A stretch of 64,000 bases of DNA. Origin: Spongilla lacustris. Its lineage: Eukaryota; Porifera; Demospongiae; Spongillida; Spongillidae. Both the position numbers and the translations under genes were made by a program. Below, one piece after another: positions 38,990 to 52,700 of the stretch (positions are counted from its first letter, which is position 1; the number at the start of each line of letters is the position of its first letter). Location: the NCBI GenBank assembly GCA_949361645.1, contig OX442417.1, positions 12,771,150-12,835,149 of the forward strand, read 5' to 3'. Under the pieces are notes generated by a model. That model made no database searches, had not been told where the DNA came from, and was given only the letters and a program-made list of their open reading frames with translations.

Positions 38990-39210
38990 GCATACCCTTA
39001 TGTACCCTACTCCTCCCCTTATATCTACTACTACCCCTACCCCTCCCAATACCTACCACTACCCTTACTATTACCCCTACTCCTCCCCTTACGTACCACC
39101 ATGGGCGCCCCCAGCATTTCTGGAAGGGTGGGGCCAGGATAGGGTAAGGGGGCGCCATTTGACAGCCAAATATTACTATGGGGGTGTTGTACGCTTTCGG
39201 CCGATTCAGT

Positions 39211-39244
<34 letters not shown>

Positions 39245-39360
39245 GGGGCATGGCCTTCCCTGAAGGTGCCCATGACCTACTACCCCTACTCCTCCCTTTA
39301 CCTACTACTACCTCTATGACTCTATCCTCCCCTTACCTACTATTCCCCTGGTGCGTGGAG
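38990..39360. repeat. CT-rich minisatellite (TACCCCTACTCCTCC type) split by a small element
   Basis: Units such as TACCCCTACTCCTCCCCTTA recur on both sides of a central insert at about 39104-39272. The insert starts CATGGGCGCCCCC, contains a run of about 30 G and ends GGTGCCCATG. The insert's inverted CATGGGC ends suggest a small DNA element that landed in the minisatellite. Confidence 0.65.
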
Positions 39361-39797
39361 TGAGGTGACCTCAATGGTCACGTATGTAATGATGAGGAAT
39401 TCACTGATACAGAGTATGAAACATATCTACATGGATACTGTTCACAAGTTGAGTTGACACCGATCTCTTTAATTTACATAACACTGTAATAAAGGATTGT
39501 TTATGTACTGAACAATATTATGGTTATGACATGTAGATATATATGATTATAAACTATGTAAATGACATATATATCAAGTTGTTCAGATCATAGCTGAGTG
39601 ATCAGTGTTTCTCTATGGTATCATAATTGCAACGTCGGTGGATGGTCCTTTTTGCATTTTAAAATGCAAAGTATTCTCTTTCCACTATTGGGGTATATAC
39701 ATGTAAGATTAATAGTGATGAAATGTCTGTTGCTAAGTGAATGTATTTAGATGTAGCATTGAAAGCATCCAATCAGTTATGAATAAAAAGCAATGAA

Positions 39798-40091
39798 ACA
39801 AGTAAATAAAAACATTCTCTATGAGAAAGTTGGTGGTATATAGGATTTGAAGGCAATAGTGGTGTAAAAGGTAGGGAAACAAGGGTTGAATGATATGGAA
39901 AAAACGAAATAGTCCTATATTTAGCACATGCATGAACAATGTATTGTCCTACAATGTGTGCCTGGCTAAATATAGGACTATTTCGTTTTTCCTTATCATT
40001 CAACCCTTGTTTCCCTGCTTTTTACACCACTATTGCCTTCAAATCCTATATACCACCAACTTTCTCATAGAGAATGTTTTTATTTACTTGT
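39798..40091. mobile_element. hairpin MITE (ACAAGTAAAT family), copy 2
   Basis: Nearly the whole 294 bp folds on itself. ACAAGTAAATAAAAACATTC at the left matches the complement at the right, followed by inverted GGTGGTATATAGGATTTGAA and AGGGAAACAAGGGTTGAATG. The family also occurs at 2264 (diverged), 45031 (partial), 47198 and 61766. Confidence 0.85.
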
Positions 40092-40100
40092 ATAACTACA

Positions 40101-40275
40101 TCCAGGGATTTCGGTCCGGAGGAGACCCAGTTCCCTAGGAAACTGGGTCCGGGATAATTAGTTTTGTGCATCCAGGGATTTCGGTCCGGGGGGGGGGGGG
40201 AAGCCGAGTTCCCTAGGGAACTCGGTCCTCCGGACCGAAAGGTAGGGGGGACCGAATTCCCTGTGACACCGGACA
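40101..40275. repeat. CGGTCC hairpin element, copy 2
   Basis: Contains CCAGGGATTTCGGTCCGG twice and the palindrome AGTTCCCTAGGGAACT, ending CCGAATTCCCTGTGACACC. It is an inverted match to 33275-33410. Confidence 0.65.
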
Positions 40276-40586
40276 TAATTGCACCTGCATTGTCATATGT
40301 ACTCAATATCAATGCCAAAAACCTAAATTAAAGCTTGTATTAATATTACAGCAATCCAGAGCATGTAACGATAAGCGGTGTGTAATTGTAAATCTTATAT
40401 CGTATATTAATATTAATTCCAGTCAGATAATTGTAGTAGGATTATAGTGTAAATTAGCTTATCGCCTTTGTAGATAATAGTCTCGCAGATCTCACACCTA
40501 TTATCTAAATTATAAAACCCAAGTACCAGTAAATCTCGATGTCTTACGCCCACCTGTGTTATCAAATTAAATTATAACCCCGCCCC

Positions 40587-40593
40587 TATAAGG
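40587..40593 (+). promoter_or_regulatory. candidate TATA box of LDLa gene 2
   Basis: TATAAGG in a short GC-rich patch (CCCCGCCCCTATAAGGCG), about 80 bases before the ATG at 40669. Position only. Confidence 0.4.
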
Positions 40594-40668
40594 CGAGGGC
40601 GTCTCCCTGTAAATAATCCGTAACCGTAACTGTGTTCATCACTTTATACTGTAAGCCTTATTGGAAAA

Positions 40669-40720
40669 ATGCGGTTGGTGACTTTAGCATTTCTTCTGGT
40701 GTCATCCGCTCTCGTTGCGA
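40669..40720 (+). CDS. gene 2 exon 1, signal peptide
   Basis: Encodes [17 protein letters not shown]; donor GTAAGT, phase 1. Same size and phase as gene 1 exon 1. Confidence 0.88.
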
Positions 40721-43700
40721 GTAAGTTACGAGCGCGTATCGAGGGGCTTGTGTATGTAGATTTAGTGATGGCATGGGTGGGGGGGGGGGGGGGGGGGGGG
40801 GTTGGAGGTGGGGGGGGAGGGGGGGGAGTGCTGTAAAGCTCCCCCATCTGGGTCTGTGGCGGAGACCCAGCCGCTTTGCAAGTTTCGTACTTTTGAAGCC
40901 CCAAAACATAGCATTATTGCGCAACATGTAGATATCAATTACTTGTTCCTACAGGTTACCTGGCAAATCCTTGACCTTCTTAGATTTCCGAAAGGAAGCC
41001 ATCCTAGATATTTTGTCCTGTAAACGTGCGTACGTTTCAAGCGAAGCCGCTAGACTTAAGTTCATGTTGGTTAGCGTGCGTTGCAAGCGAAGCCGCTGGG
41101 CTTAGGTTAGTTACTGCACGTCAGGTTATAAGTTGGTAAATAGCATAAGCAATTAGCGTACGCTTCAAGCAAAGCCACTGGGCTTAGGTTCATGTTGTTT
41201 AGCGTGCGTTGGCAATGAAGCCGCTGGGCTTAGTTTAGTGTTAGGTTACAGGATGGTAAACAGTGCGTAGCTCACGTTAATTATTCATTGAGCTAGCTTC
41301 TCTCTGCATGTGACTTATATGACGCAACATGAAATATAGTATTTGGGGGGCGGGGGGAGGGGGGGGGGGGCGTCAATTGCTGCTAGAGGGCCGGGGCAGC
41401 ATTTTATCATTGGGGATGGGGGGGGGAGGGGGAGGGGGGAGGGGTGGAGGGGGGAGGGGTGGAGGGGGGAGGGGTGGAGGGGGAGGTGGGGAGGGGGAGG
41501 GGGGAGGGGGAGGGGAGGGGGGAGGGGGAGGGGAGGGGCAAGGCTATGCTGGATCCGGGGCTGTATGTTATACGAAAGAATGTGTATGGGGTACGCATGT
41601 CGTACATGTACAATATGCGAAAGAAGGTATGCTTACAGCCACAATAACAACCGTTACATCGTTGTGAAGGAGAGGAAGTATAGCAGCAAACATTGGCCAC
41701 AATGACAACTCCTTTACAGGCATTTTTAAAATTCATTGATCAGCCAAATTTACAATGTAATGGTAATCACTTCAATTATGGTGTATTTTACCTTACATGT
41801 ATACACATATGCATGAGTACATGTATAAAATTGGCTGTGTTATAATACTGCACTCAATTGATTAGGTGCATGCCACTTATGCCCGAATGGACTCTGCATC
41901 CCCGACTATTGGGTATGTGACAACTACAATGACTGTCAAGATAACAGTGATGAAATTGGATGCGGCAAGTTGTAACATGCATACATGTATTGTGTGCGCA
42001 TTATATTTGTGGATATAGAAAACATTTTAAAGTGCCCAACATTATCAGGGCATACAAGGTATATTATTAATCTCTCTGTGGCAAGCCAGCCTATCTCACT
42101 TTGATATCTCCACTTAACCATACCATTTTATTTATTTATTTTATAGCATGTCATGGCTATCAGCAGCAGTGGCTGCTGAACCTAGAAAGCACTCTGCAAA
42201 GTCCTTTGAGGTGGGGTAGACATGCGTTGCCCAAGTGACAAAGTGATAAGGAGTTTGGGGCAAAGAAGCTGTACTGTTGACATTGCCACAAGACCAATGG
42301 TCCCAATCCCATGCTGATTGCCTAGTATGACTCATATGCAAGCGAATGCACTGATGGGGTGATTGCACACGTTTTTATAATCCCTGTGTACAAAAGCTGT
42401 TGACTTTATTTCTTTGTGCAGCATATAATGATGTATGATTGCTCATACACACACTTCTATCTTAGCTCCTTGCGATGCTACTTCTTTTCGATGCCTCAGG
42501 GGTGACTGCATTGCTTCTACACTGGTCTGTAATGCAGTTTCAAACTGTCCATCAGATAATTCAGATGAAAATGGATGTGTTACAAGTATGTTGGGTTACA
42601 TTTCACATGTGGTACATTTCAACTTTAGAAGCAGTTCTACCTATTATTTCAGACAATGGACAGTAGGTTATCAATCACTTGAAATTAGTTTATTGTTTCT
42701 TACAGAAAATATTTGAAGTGAATTTAGTTCCAGTAATTTGATTATCAAGCCTGCTTGTTGAATGTTACGCTATTATATTAGTTATATTTTCAAAATGCAT
42801 GTGTACTAAATAGTATTTTGGCTGCATACTCTGCTATCACATAATACAACCACTCTAAGACCCAATGGAACTAGATCTGTCTTTTAATCAGTAGAGAGCG
42901 ATGTGTTATAATGCTGGTGGACCAATAATGACTTGTGTCGAAGGAATTGGACTCATTGCACTAGTGGCTCACTTATGCATAAATTTCGCAGCTCATGCAA
43001 AATTATAATTGGCAAGGAGTGGGAAACTTGGATAATAAAAGTATTGAGTAGTTACAAAAGTAGCCATTAATTGTCAGTGTCAGTAACAAATATGCCTGCC
43101 ACCTCAAGAGAATGAATTTAAAATGTAAAAGACTGCGCCATTAGGAATCCTATCAGTAATGTCCTACAATAGATTATCCTATTATCCTACAGCAAACTGT
43201 TCTAATACTCAATGTGCAAACGGACGATGTGTCCTGAATTCAACCCGGTGCAATGGGATGGATAACTGTGGAGATGGAACTGATGAGGTTGGCTGTGGTA
43301 AGGACCTTGTGTACGTACATGTATCTGTAAATATGCATCTAGGCACTGCTCACTGTATGCATGGGTTAACTATTAGATTGGTACACATGCCCTTGCATAT
43401 TTGGGTGTGCAACATTGTGCTTATACATGTATGCAATGAACTTGACCGACTTGCACATTCACTCATAAAACCAGGGTCTTGCAGTTCTAACCAGTTCAGG
43501 TGCCATAATGGAGGGTGCATCATAGATTATTATGCATGTGACTACTACAATGACTGCGGTGATAACAGTGATGAATTTGGATGTGGTAAGTAATAGTAAT
43601 ACTATATGTATGTAGTTCTTTCTTTTTGTATGAATGCACACACAGTCACAGAACAACACACATTTTAGGTTGATGCATTACAAGGACAATATGTACGTTT

Positions 43701-46700
43701 TCAATCCAGGTTACTGCTTGCCATCCCAGTTTCGATGTGATTTCTTTTCATGCATCAACTCTTCCTTGGCATGTAATGGAGTGTTTGATTGTTCGTCACG
43801 TTACGATGAACAAAGATGCCGTAAGTAATGCATATCATATATGGCTGAGCTGTGTGTGTGAGTGTGTGTGTGTGTGTGTGTGTGAGTGTGTGTGTGTGAG
43901 TGAGTGAGTGTGTGTGTGTGTGTGTGTGTGTGTTTGTGTGTGTGTGTGCATGCATGTGTGTGTGTGTTTGTTATCTTCTGAATGTAACTCGTAGAATTCT
44001 TGTTCAGGAAATCATTAGTCAGGCCCAGTTTGGACACCATTTTTATAACTCTCACTAACATCTACACTTTAAAACCTGATTTAAGTACAGTGTAAAATCT
44101 GCACATAAAAAGTAAATTTATGGTTTACCATCATTGCTAATGCAGTATGGAGAAGTGGATTATTTTTTTGCTTTATTCCGCATATGTACATTAAGTGAGT
44201 TAATGTGTGATGAATAAATATAAGGAATTTTTCTTTCAAACTTGTATGAATGCCATTGATAGAAATCAATATCTAGGTAGCTATGAATACCTTGGTAATC
44301 ATTTGTACCTCGGATATTTAGCTGTACATGTATCTGTATTTCTTCTCCTGAAACAGACATTCCTGCTCAGGGACGTATATTCTCAGCATGAATAATGAAT
44401 TAATTAAATTATATGTATGAATTAATAGCTATTGATCATTATCTTATGAGTATTTGTTTCCTTTTTTGGCTATCAGCTTGCGAAAATTTTTCTTGTACAA
44501 ATGGATTTTGTGTGTCAAACTCAAGCAGATGCAATGGACTGGATGAATGTGGAGATGGAAGTGATGAGGATGGCTGTGGTAAGTATAGGTTAGGATTGGG
44601 GGGAGGGAAGAGTATCATAACAATTGATAACTTTAATTATCATGTTGATACATGTTGACGATCTATCAGAACATTATATTTGTACTGTGATAATTTAGAA
44701 AGCATCTTAAATTGATGGGGAGTGGAAGGGACTTCTTTCTTTTTTGAAGCACTCCACATATGGGGTTTGAACTTTGAGGGGCATGAGACTTCATACACTA
44801 TGCAAAAGCAAATCTACCACATTTAATTTTTTTAGAGGGAGAAATGATGTGGTATAATTAGTAAAACACATCAAACCCAAAGCCACTTTTATACCAATAA
44901 TGTGAAACATGCAGAAGCTCGTTTTCTTTGGAATGATTGCAGATGGTACATTTATTGCCAAAATACAAAATCAAAGGTACATGTACATAACTGCACTTGC
45001 CTCAGTTATGTCTTAATGATCTGAATTATAAAGTAAACAAGCATTCTCTCTGAGAAAGTTGGTGGTATATAGTAATTGAAGGCAATGGTGATTTAAAAAG
45101 GAAGAGAACAAGGTATCAAGGATGATACAATTTTTTTTTAAAGTTCTATATTTAGCAACGTACTACAAAAGTGCTAAATATACATTTAGGACTTCAAAAA
45201 AACCCCTTTTATCTCCACTGGAACCCGTTTTTGTAAAACAAAAATCTGAATCGCAGTGAATTCTACAGTAGCGCAATTACCTTGTCTTTTCCTACACTTA
45301 GAAGTGGCAATGTGCGCGAATGACATTAATTAATGTGACATCAGTACTCAGTAGTTCGGCGTAGCTAGACCCTTGCATTTGCCTTCCATTATAAAATATA
45401 CATGTAATAACACACACATACAGCAACACACAATTTATCAGAATCAGTAAATTTATTAAATAACAAATGGTTCAGACTACTTCAATGCATGATTTAGTAA
45501 AGAGAGGCCATGGATGTGAGGGTCTACAGCTACGCCGAACTACATGTGACTATAGCGTGCAACTTGGCTCGCAACACGCGTGTCGTCGTTGTACGTCGAT
45601 AAGGATCACATCTGGATGCTCTTCAACTTCTCTGTATCCTCCACTAGTCTACTGTAGGCTGCTCTATATGATTGTATCCTCCACTAGTCTACTGTAGGCT
45701 GCTCTATATGATTGTATCCTCCACTAGTCTACTGTAGGCTGCTCTATATGATTGTATCCTCCACTAGTCTACTGTAGGCTGCTCTATATGATTGTATCCT
45801 CCACTAGTCTACTGTAGGCTGCTCTATATGATTGTATCCTCCACTAGTCTACTGTAGGCTGCTCTATATGATTGTATCCTCCACTAGTCTACTGTAGGCT
45901 GCTCTATATGATTGTATCCTCCACTAGTCTACTGTAGGCTGCTCTATATGATTGTATCCTCCACTAGTCTACTGTAGGCTGCTCTATATGATTGTATCCT
46001 CCACTAGTCTACTGTAGGCTGCTCTATATGATTGTATCCTCCACTAGTCTACTGTAGGCTGCTCTATATGATTGTATCCTCCACTAGTCTACTGTAGGCT
46101 GCTCTATATGATTGTATCCTCCACTAGTCTACTGTAGGCTGCTCTATATGATTGTATCCTCCACTAGTCTACTGTAGGCTGCTCTATATGATTGTATCCT
46201 CCACTTAACTAGTCTGCACTATTATAGCAGCCGACCGGTACGTAAATACAACACGTATTATGAAGTCATGCAAATACATTTAAAAATAACATTTAGCGCA
46301 TGCAAAAAAAAACAGGAAAACCCATTTACATGTATTGTATGATGCACATATGTTTTTCCTGTTTTACTGCACTAAACATTCATCATCTGTTTTAGAACCA
46401 TCTTTTTTTATGCATAGTATACATACTTGTTCACTCAATCATTATTCTCCATTTTAGGTAATTGTACTTCAAACCAGTTCAGATGTCAAAATGGAAATTG
46501 CATTCTATCTTACTATGCCTGTGATGGATATAATGACTGTGGAGATCTTAGTGATGAGTTTGGATGTGGTATGTTTAAGAATATTCTTCTGTGCATTGCT
46601 TATTTTAATTATACTAAACCATTGGATACAATACTACCCTCATGTGCATGGGTGAGTGTTATGTGTAGACGGCATTGTACCTAAATGCCATTGCTTAAAG

Positions 46701-49700
46701 TCAGGTAATCATGAGTATATGAAATTACATACAAAAGGTAAAACTATTCTTTATATATACAGGCTCATGTCTACCCACTCAGCTGCTATGTGACTACTCC
46801 TCTTGCCTCAACTCTTCCTTGGTCTGCAATGGAGCATATGACTGCTACTACAGTACTCTTGATGAACAAGGCTGTTGTAAGTTTATAACCTTCTGCGATT
46901 TTATTCAACTATTAAAAAATTTAACATGAAAATACTACTATATATTCAGAGCAAGTTTAAAATACATATTAGCTAAAGTCTCTGGTAGAAGTTACTAGTA
47001 ACATGTGATTTGGACCACTGAAGCTGTATAGAAATATTCGTATAAATCCGTTACCTAACGAAGTATTTCATATATATTAAGTCACCAAGAGGCATTTGTT
47101 TACAGATGTTAACTGGATACTTACTGAATCCAGTTTTGGTATTCTTTGTGAAGAACTGCAAGGATCATTACGATGGCAATCCACAGCTTTTAAATTAACA
47201 AGACATAAAAACATTCTCTCTGAAAAAATTAGTGATATATAGGATCTGAATGCAATGGTGGTGTAAAAAGGAAGGGAACAAATACCTATATCTAACACTT
47301 TGTGAGAACGGCAATAAATTTATGTTGCTAAATATGGGAATGACTCCCCTATCTACAGTGTACAATCCCCCTTGTTGGCTTGTTCCCTTCCACTACCATT
47401 GTTTTCAAATCCTATAAACATCTAACCTTCTCAGATAGAATGTTTGTACATTGTATATCTTGTTTTATTCTTTTTTTTTTTTTTTTTGGAATAAGCGGCC
47501 GTATATACATGTGAATACGTTTGTATGACAAAATCATTCCAGCCGTTCAGTGTAATGCCGTGTTTATTGCCTAGCAACACTTTAAATGAGATCAAAACTC
47601 GCGTGCTAAGCTATGCCCAGGGTCGGATCCAGGAATTTACAAAGGGGGAAGTAGTGCGAGTTTGTAGCGTTTGAAATGTAAAAGTGGGTCAAAAAAATAA
47701 TACAACAGTATTTAGTATACTGATTCTTATACGCTTCTTTTCAATACGCGCGTTTGCTCATGATATAATTAGCGCTTCCCGTCCGCGCTGTACAGTAAAA
47801 ACTGTGATAGTTAAATTGAGTACAAATTTTTTTCCCCTAGTCTTCAATGTTTGGAATAGCTATATTCTAATAATGCGGCAAACTAGTTGTCATTAAGAGT
47901 TTGCAATTGAAGCCTGTCACGTGACTTCGTACATGTTCATTATATTCTGGGACATTTGTCACATTTCTCCCCCATTTGGAAACAGATCAGGCCGAACTTT
48001 GGCATGTAACTACCTCGCATATAACCATACCACGTGGCTGGGCCGAATGTTGAATGAGATAAACAGTTTGAGAACCGTGGCTACAAATGTGCTGTTTTAG
48101 GTGGAGACGCATCTAGGATTCTAGCTGATTGTCTCGTATTGCGTTGTGTTTAGGCTACTATATTATAAACAATAGACAGAAATCAGGTATTTGTATCTGA
48201 AACGATTGTTTAACGTGAACTTCCGCATACTCTGCCGCTAAAATGTTTACCTCAAACGTTTGGGTCTTAATAGTTAGCCATTTTCGAATGAATAACGTTA
48301 TAGTTATTTACATTATAGTAGTTATCTTAAAGGAGGAATTGGCGTATAAAAGGAACTCGCGATACAAAATTTCAACCGGCCATGCGGCCAAAAATGGCTT
48401 ATCTGAACTAAATATGGTGGTTCCATAATAAAACATGCCCCTTGAAAATACGACTTGCTTAATACTCCTCTTTTGAATTCATAATACTCCTGCACAGCTT
48501 GAAGTTAATGTCAATAGTCTCAATACCGGTAATAAAGTTAACAAACTTCCGATCACATGTCGGTTTATTAATACCACGGGATGGCGACCTTGAGTTCATC
48601 ATCGACAGGCTCTCGATATGAACTTCACCTACAAGTGTACTTTTCTTCTCAATATGAAAAGGACACGTTCGTAAGCAGGCTTAAAGCAGCTAGGGTACTT
48701 CTTGTCCCGATATTAATAAGCGAAGCGCAACCCTCGGTGTCCTGAATGCACTGCTGGACCGTGTGTTGACTGTTCCATCTGAAAGCGACACTTTATCAAG
48801 GAGCAGGACATTCAGTTCAGTAGATTCTGCAGGTTAGTTCTAAACATGGTACCGGTTACCGGGTAGATGTTCTATCGATGCGCGCGTAAGAGTCGTGGTC
48901 AGTATAAGGGTGTTACTGTACACGGGAGACAACGACCAGATGAACAAAGCCTTTTTGTGGTGGAACAAAACGCCTTCAAAAGTATCTGTTCTGGGCTTGA
49001 CCAGCAATGTGGCTGCCTAGCGAGGCCATCTTGCATGGACACTAGCATCTTTCATGAAGGTCTGAGTACCGGTAATTCTTTCTGTTTGTCATTCTAATTT
49101 GGTACTCACTGTGTGTCATGGTTGTGTTTGTATGTGGGGAAGTTCATGGTATGGGTGTTATGTGTGTCATGGTTGTGTGTGGGGGGTGGAGCATGTGAGT
49201 GTAAGTTCATGGTAGGGTGTTAACGTGTGAGTGTAAGTTCATGGTATGGGTATTACATGTATGTGTGTCACAGTTGTGTGTGTGTATGTGGGGGTGGAGC
49301 ATGTGAGTGCAAGTTCATGGTATGGGTGTTTATGTGTGTGTGGTGTTAACGTGTGAGTGTAGGTTCATGGTATAGGTGTTACATGTATGTGTGTCATAGT
49401 TGTGTGTGTATGTGGGGATGGTGTGTGAGTGTAAGTTCATGGTATGGGTGTTAATGTGTGAGTGTAAGTTCATGGTATGGTGTTAATGTGTGGTGTTAAT
49501 GTGTGAGTGGATCATGGTATGGGTGTTACATGTATGTGTGTCACGGTTGTGTGTGGGGGTGGTATGTGTGTAAGTTCATGCATTGTGTCATGGTTGTGTG
49601 TGTATGTGGGGGTGATGTGTGAGAGTGGGGGTGGAACGTGTGAGTGTAAGTTCATGGTATAGGTATTATGCGCATGTGTCACGGTTGTGTGTATGTGAGA

Positions 49701-52700
49701 GTGTGTGTGTGTGTGTGTGTGTTTTAGTATTGTGGTGTGTTTACATATGTGGTATGTCACAAAGGGGCTGGGATTGGATATGTACTCACCTAACCAAAGC
49801 TGGGTGTGTATTAAATTATTTTTCAATTTAATTTACAGGTACAGAAGTTAATTCAAAACAGTTCTTTTTAGAACTATCAATCACAAATGTGAGGTTTTAC
49901 TTTGCGTATCTTAGCATTCACATAGGGTATGAGACATGGTAATATCTGTGACCATCACAAAACAGAAGTAACATGCATATGGACCCTCCTCCCCTTTCAT
50001 AATGTTGCCCATAGCAGGAGGCCACAATACGCATGGTACACACCGGCCAGTAGAGGGTGAGGGTTGATGCACTTTTTGTCAAATTGCATGGCCATATGTA
50101 ATAACCTGGCCCCAAGGTGCTTGATGTTGATGACAGAGCAAAATATTAATACAACACGTGGAGATGTGGTTAGAGATAAAAATGAAATGGTGCTGGAACC
50201 CTACGTGGCATCTAAACTGTTACTTCCTCGTAACTACTTTCTAACCAAGTGTACAGTATCGAATCACACATACGTAAAAGGGGTATATTTCGTGCCTAGT
50301 TTTTCATAACGTAGGCTGACAAACGCGTATCCTAATACTCGGTACTAGTACCCGTACTCTTTGCAACGTTTGCTATATGTTGTTTTCGATGTCAAGACTA
50401 CGCTTTTGCAAATACGTTACCACACGCGTAAAGGTCACACTATAGCTAGCACAAAATAACAACGGTAGAAGTGTACGAAGGGCCTACGCGCAGTAGCAGC
50501 ACGTACTAGTACTGCCTAGGTTGAGTAGGTAGGAAGTACTGCATGATCAGTTACGTTTTCCATTATCCGGGAATACAAAATAAATACATAGCCAGTACGG
50601 GTCTGAGAGATTCTTACTAGGTCATACAGCGCCATAAGAGACTGGCTGTTGAGCTCACGTGATTTGAAAGCGCCTTATATACGCCTCTTTTGGTAGCGAA
50701 TCGGCGTGCGCATGCTCCGGCGTGCGCATGCTCCGGCGTGCGCATGCTCCGGCGTGCGCGCCCAATCTCCTCCTTTAAGACGGACGAAGCGAAAACAGTT
50801 CTTTTCATAACGGAAAGTGGCGGTCCCTCTCTGCTAGCTCTTCGTGGCAGCCTGGACGGTAGTTGGTTTAACCAACTACCGTCCAGGCTGCCACGAAGAG
50901 CTAGCAGAGAGGGACCGCCACTTTGGGATGGCTTTGGTACTTATGTGCTACGATGATCTTGCAAAGCTTCCTCTCGATCCTGTTGTCTCCCAGCAGGCCC
51001 GTAGGCAGCATTAGAAAAGTGGTCAGGCTGGTAACAGGACCGAAAGAAAAATCTGAATCTGAGAGGCATTTTTGGCAGCAAAATTGCTATGTGGCAATGA
51101 AATCTTCCCCTGCATGATGTAATGAATCAAAGTTCTGAACAACACTCTTTATATACGTATACTCAAATATACATGTATACTCCCTTTAATGCCTCTCCGC
51201 CCACCCCCAATCAGAGATCATATATAGATCTCTTCCCGAATTTTATTTTTAAGTGATGTCTAACTAAATAATATACCAAACGCTCGTTTAGGGAAGCTAT
51301 TAAAGTTATACTTTAATAATGGGGTGATTAGGGTTTTTCCCGATGTCTGTAAGAATCTCAGATGACGATTGAAAGTTAGAGTCGATTAAACAGCCAGTTC
51401 ACGTTGACTACAATAATACTAAAATTTATTTAACTGTAATATAATAAATGCGACTGGTTTTTAAAATCAGAAACAAAAAAAAATAGCAGCCGATCGCAGA
51501 TTGCAATTACATGTACATGTAGCTAGTTATACAATGGCCTAGAAGTTAGAACTAAACAACCATGAAAACTGTTTTGCGGGTAACCTGTGAATATACATGT
51601 ATAATTATTATTAATTATCCATACCGGGTATGCACACTCTTTTATATCGTTTTCAGCCGTTTCTCGAGGTGAACCTTGTATGGGCAAATAGTGGTCTGCA
51701 GGCTATAGCCCGAATGCCTGACCGACTGCTACGGCCCTGCCCAGGCAGTAACCCGTCCTTTTACGGTGCTCGACGGTGCTATATAATTCGAAACATCATA
51801 CCAACTGCATCTTACTGACCATACTTTTACCTCGCTCATGCAGGATATACGAGCGTCCTAGCATCAGGCAGTGATCAACATCTGAAAGGTTTGACATGTA
51901 GTCGGTTGACGCAGATACGGTTCTTCGAATCTGGCTCGCCAGCTCGAGCTTTCTGGCACGATCATCTGGATATGAGGATAACGATTGCCATGCACTTCAA
52001 ACTTACAGATTTTGGGGAGTATTCCCTGGTTTCAAGCCTTCCCATGCAACATGGCGGCCCCTCTTTGCTTGCTTCGTCCGTCTTAAAGATAACTATACAA
52101 TAATGTAAATAAAGACCCAAACGTTCGATGTAAACATTTTAGTGGCAGAGTATAACGATCGTTTCAGATACAGAAACCTGTCTTCTTAATAATATGAGCC
52201 TAAACACAACGCAATACGAGACAATCAAAAACAGAACATTTGTAGCCACGGTTCTCAAACAGTTTACCGGATTCAACATTCCGATTTCGCGGCCCGGCCA
52301 CTTGGTATATGATTATATGCGGGGTAGTTTCATGCCAACGTTCGGCCTGATCTGTTTCCAAATGGGGGAGAAATAATCATGTTTATGTTGAACGTGGAAC
52401 ACAGAATAAAGATGTCACGTGACAGGCTTCAATTTTAAACTCTTAATGACAACTAGTTTACCAATGAAACTGCATTATTAGAATTTCTATAGCTCAAACC
52501 ATTATTGATAAAACTTATTCCAAACATTGAAGACTAGGGGGGAAAATAATTATACTCAACTATCACGGCTATCTACTGTAGCTAACCGCTGCACTGTTTC
52601 GTGCAAGCATGCATGCACCGTACCGGTACATGCACGCAAAATCAAGGACACTTAATTATTACATGGACTGGAAACCGCCGCGTAACGTAATACTATAAAT

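Noticed and set aside
45634..46205. CRISPR-like array
   Set aside because: Copies are directly joined with no unique spacers and the context is a eukaryotic intron.
48243..48428. Short frames in the inverted-repeat arms (also 52194-52376) as proteins
   Set aside because: They sit in opposite arms of one inverted repeat, differ in frame and end, and show no motif.
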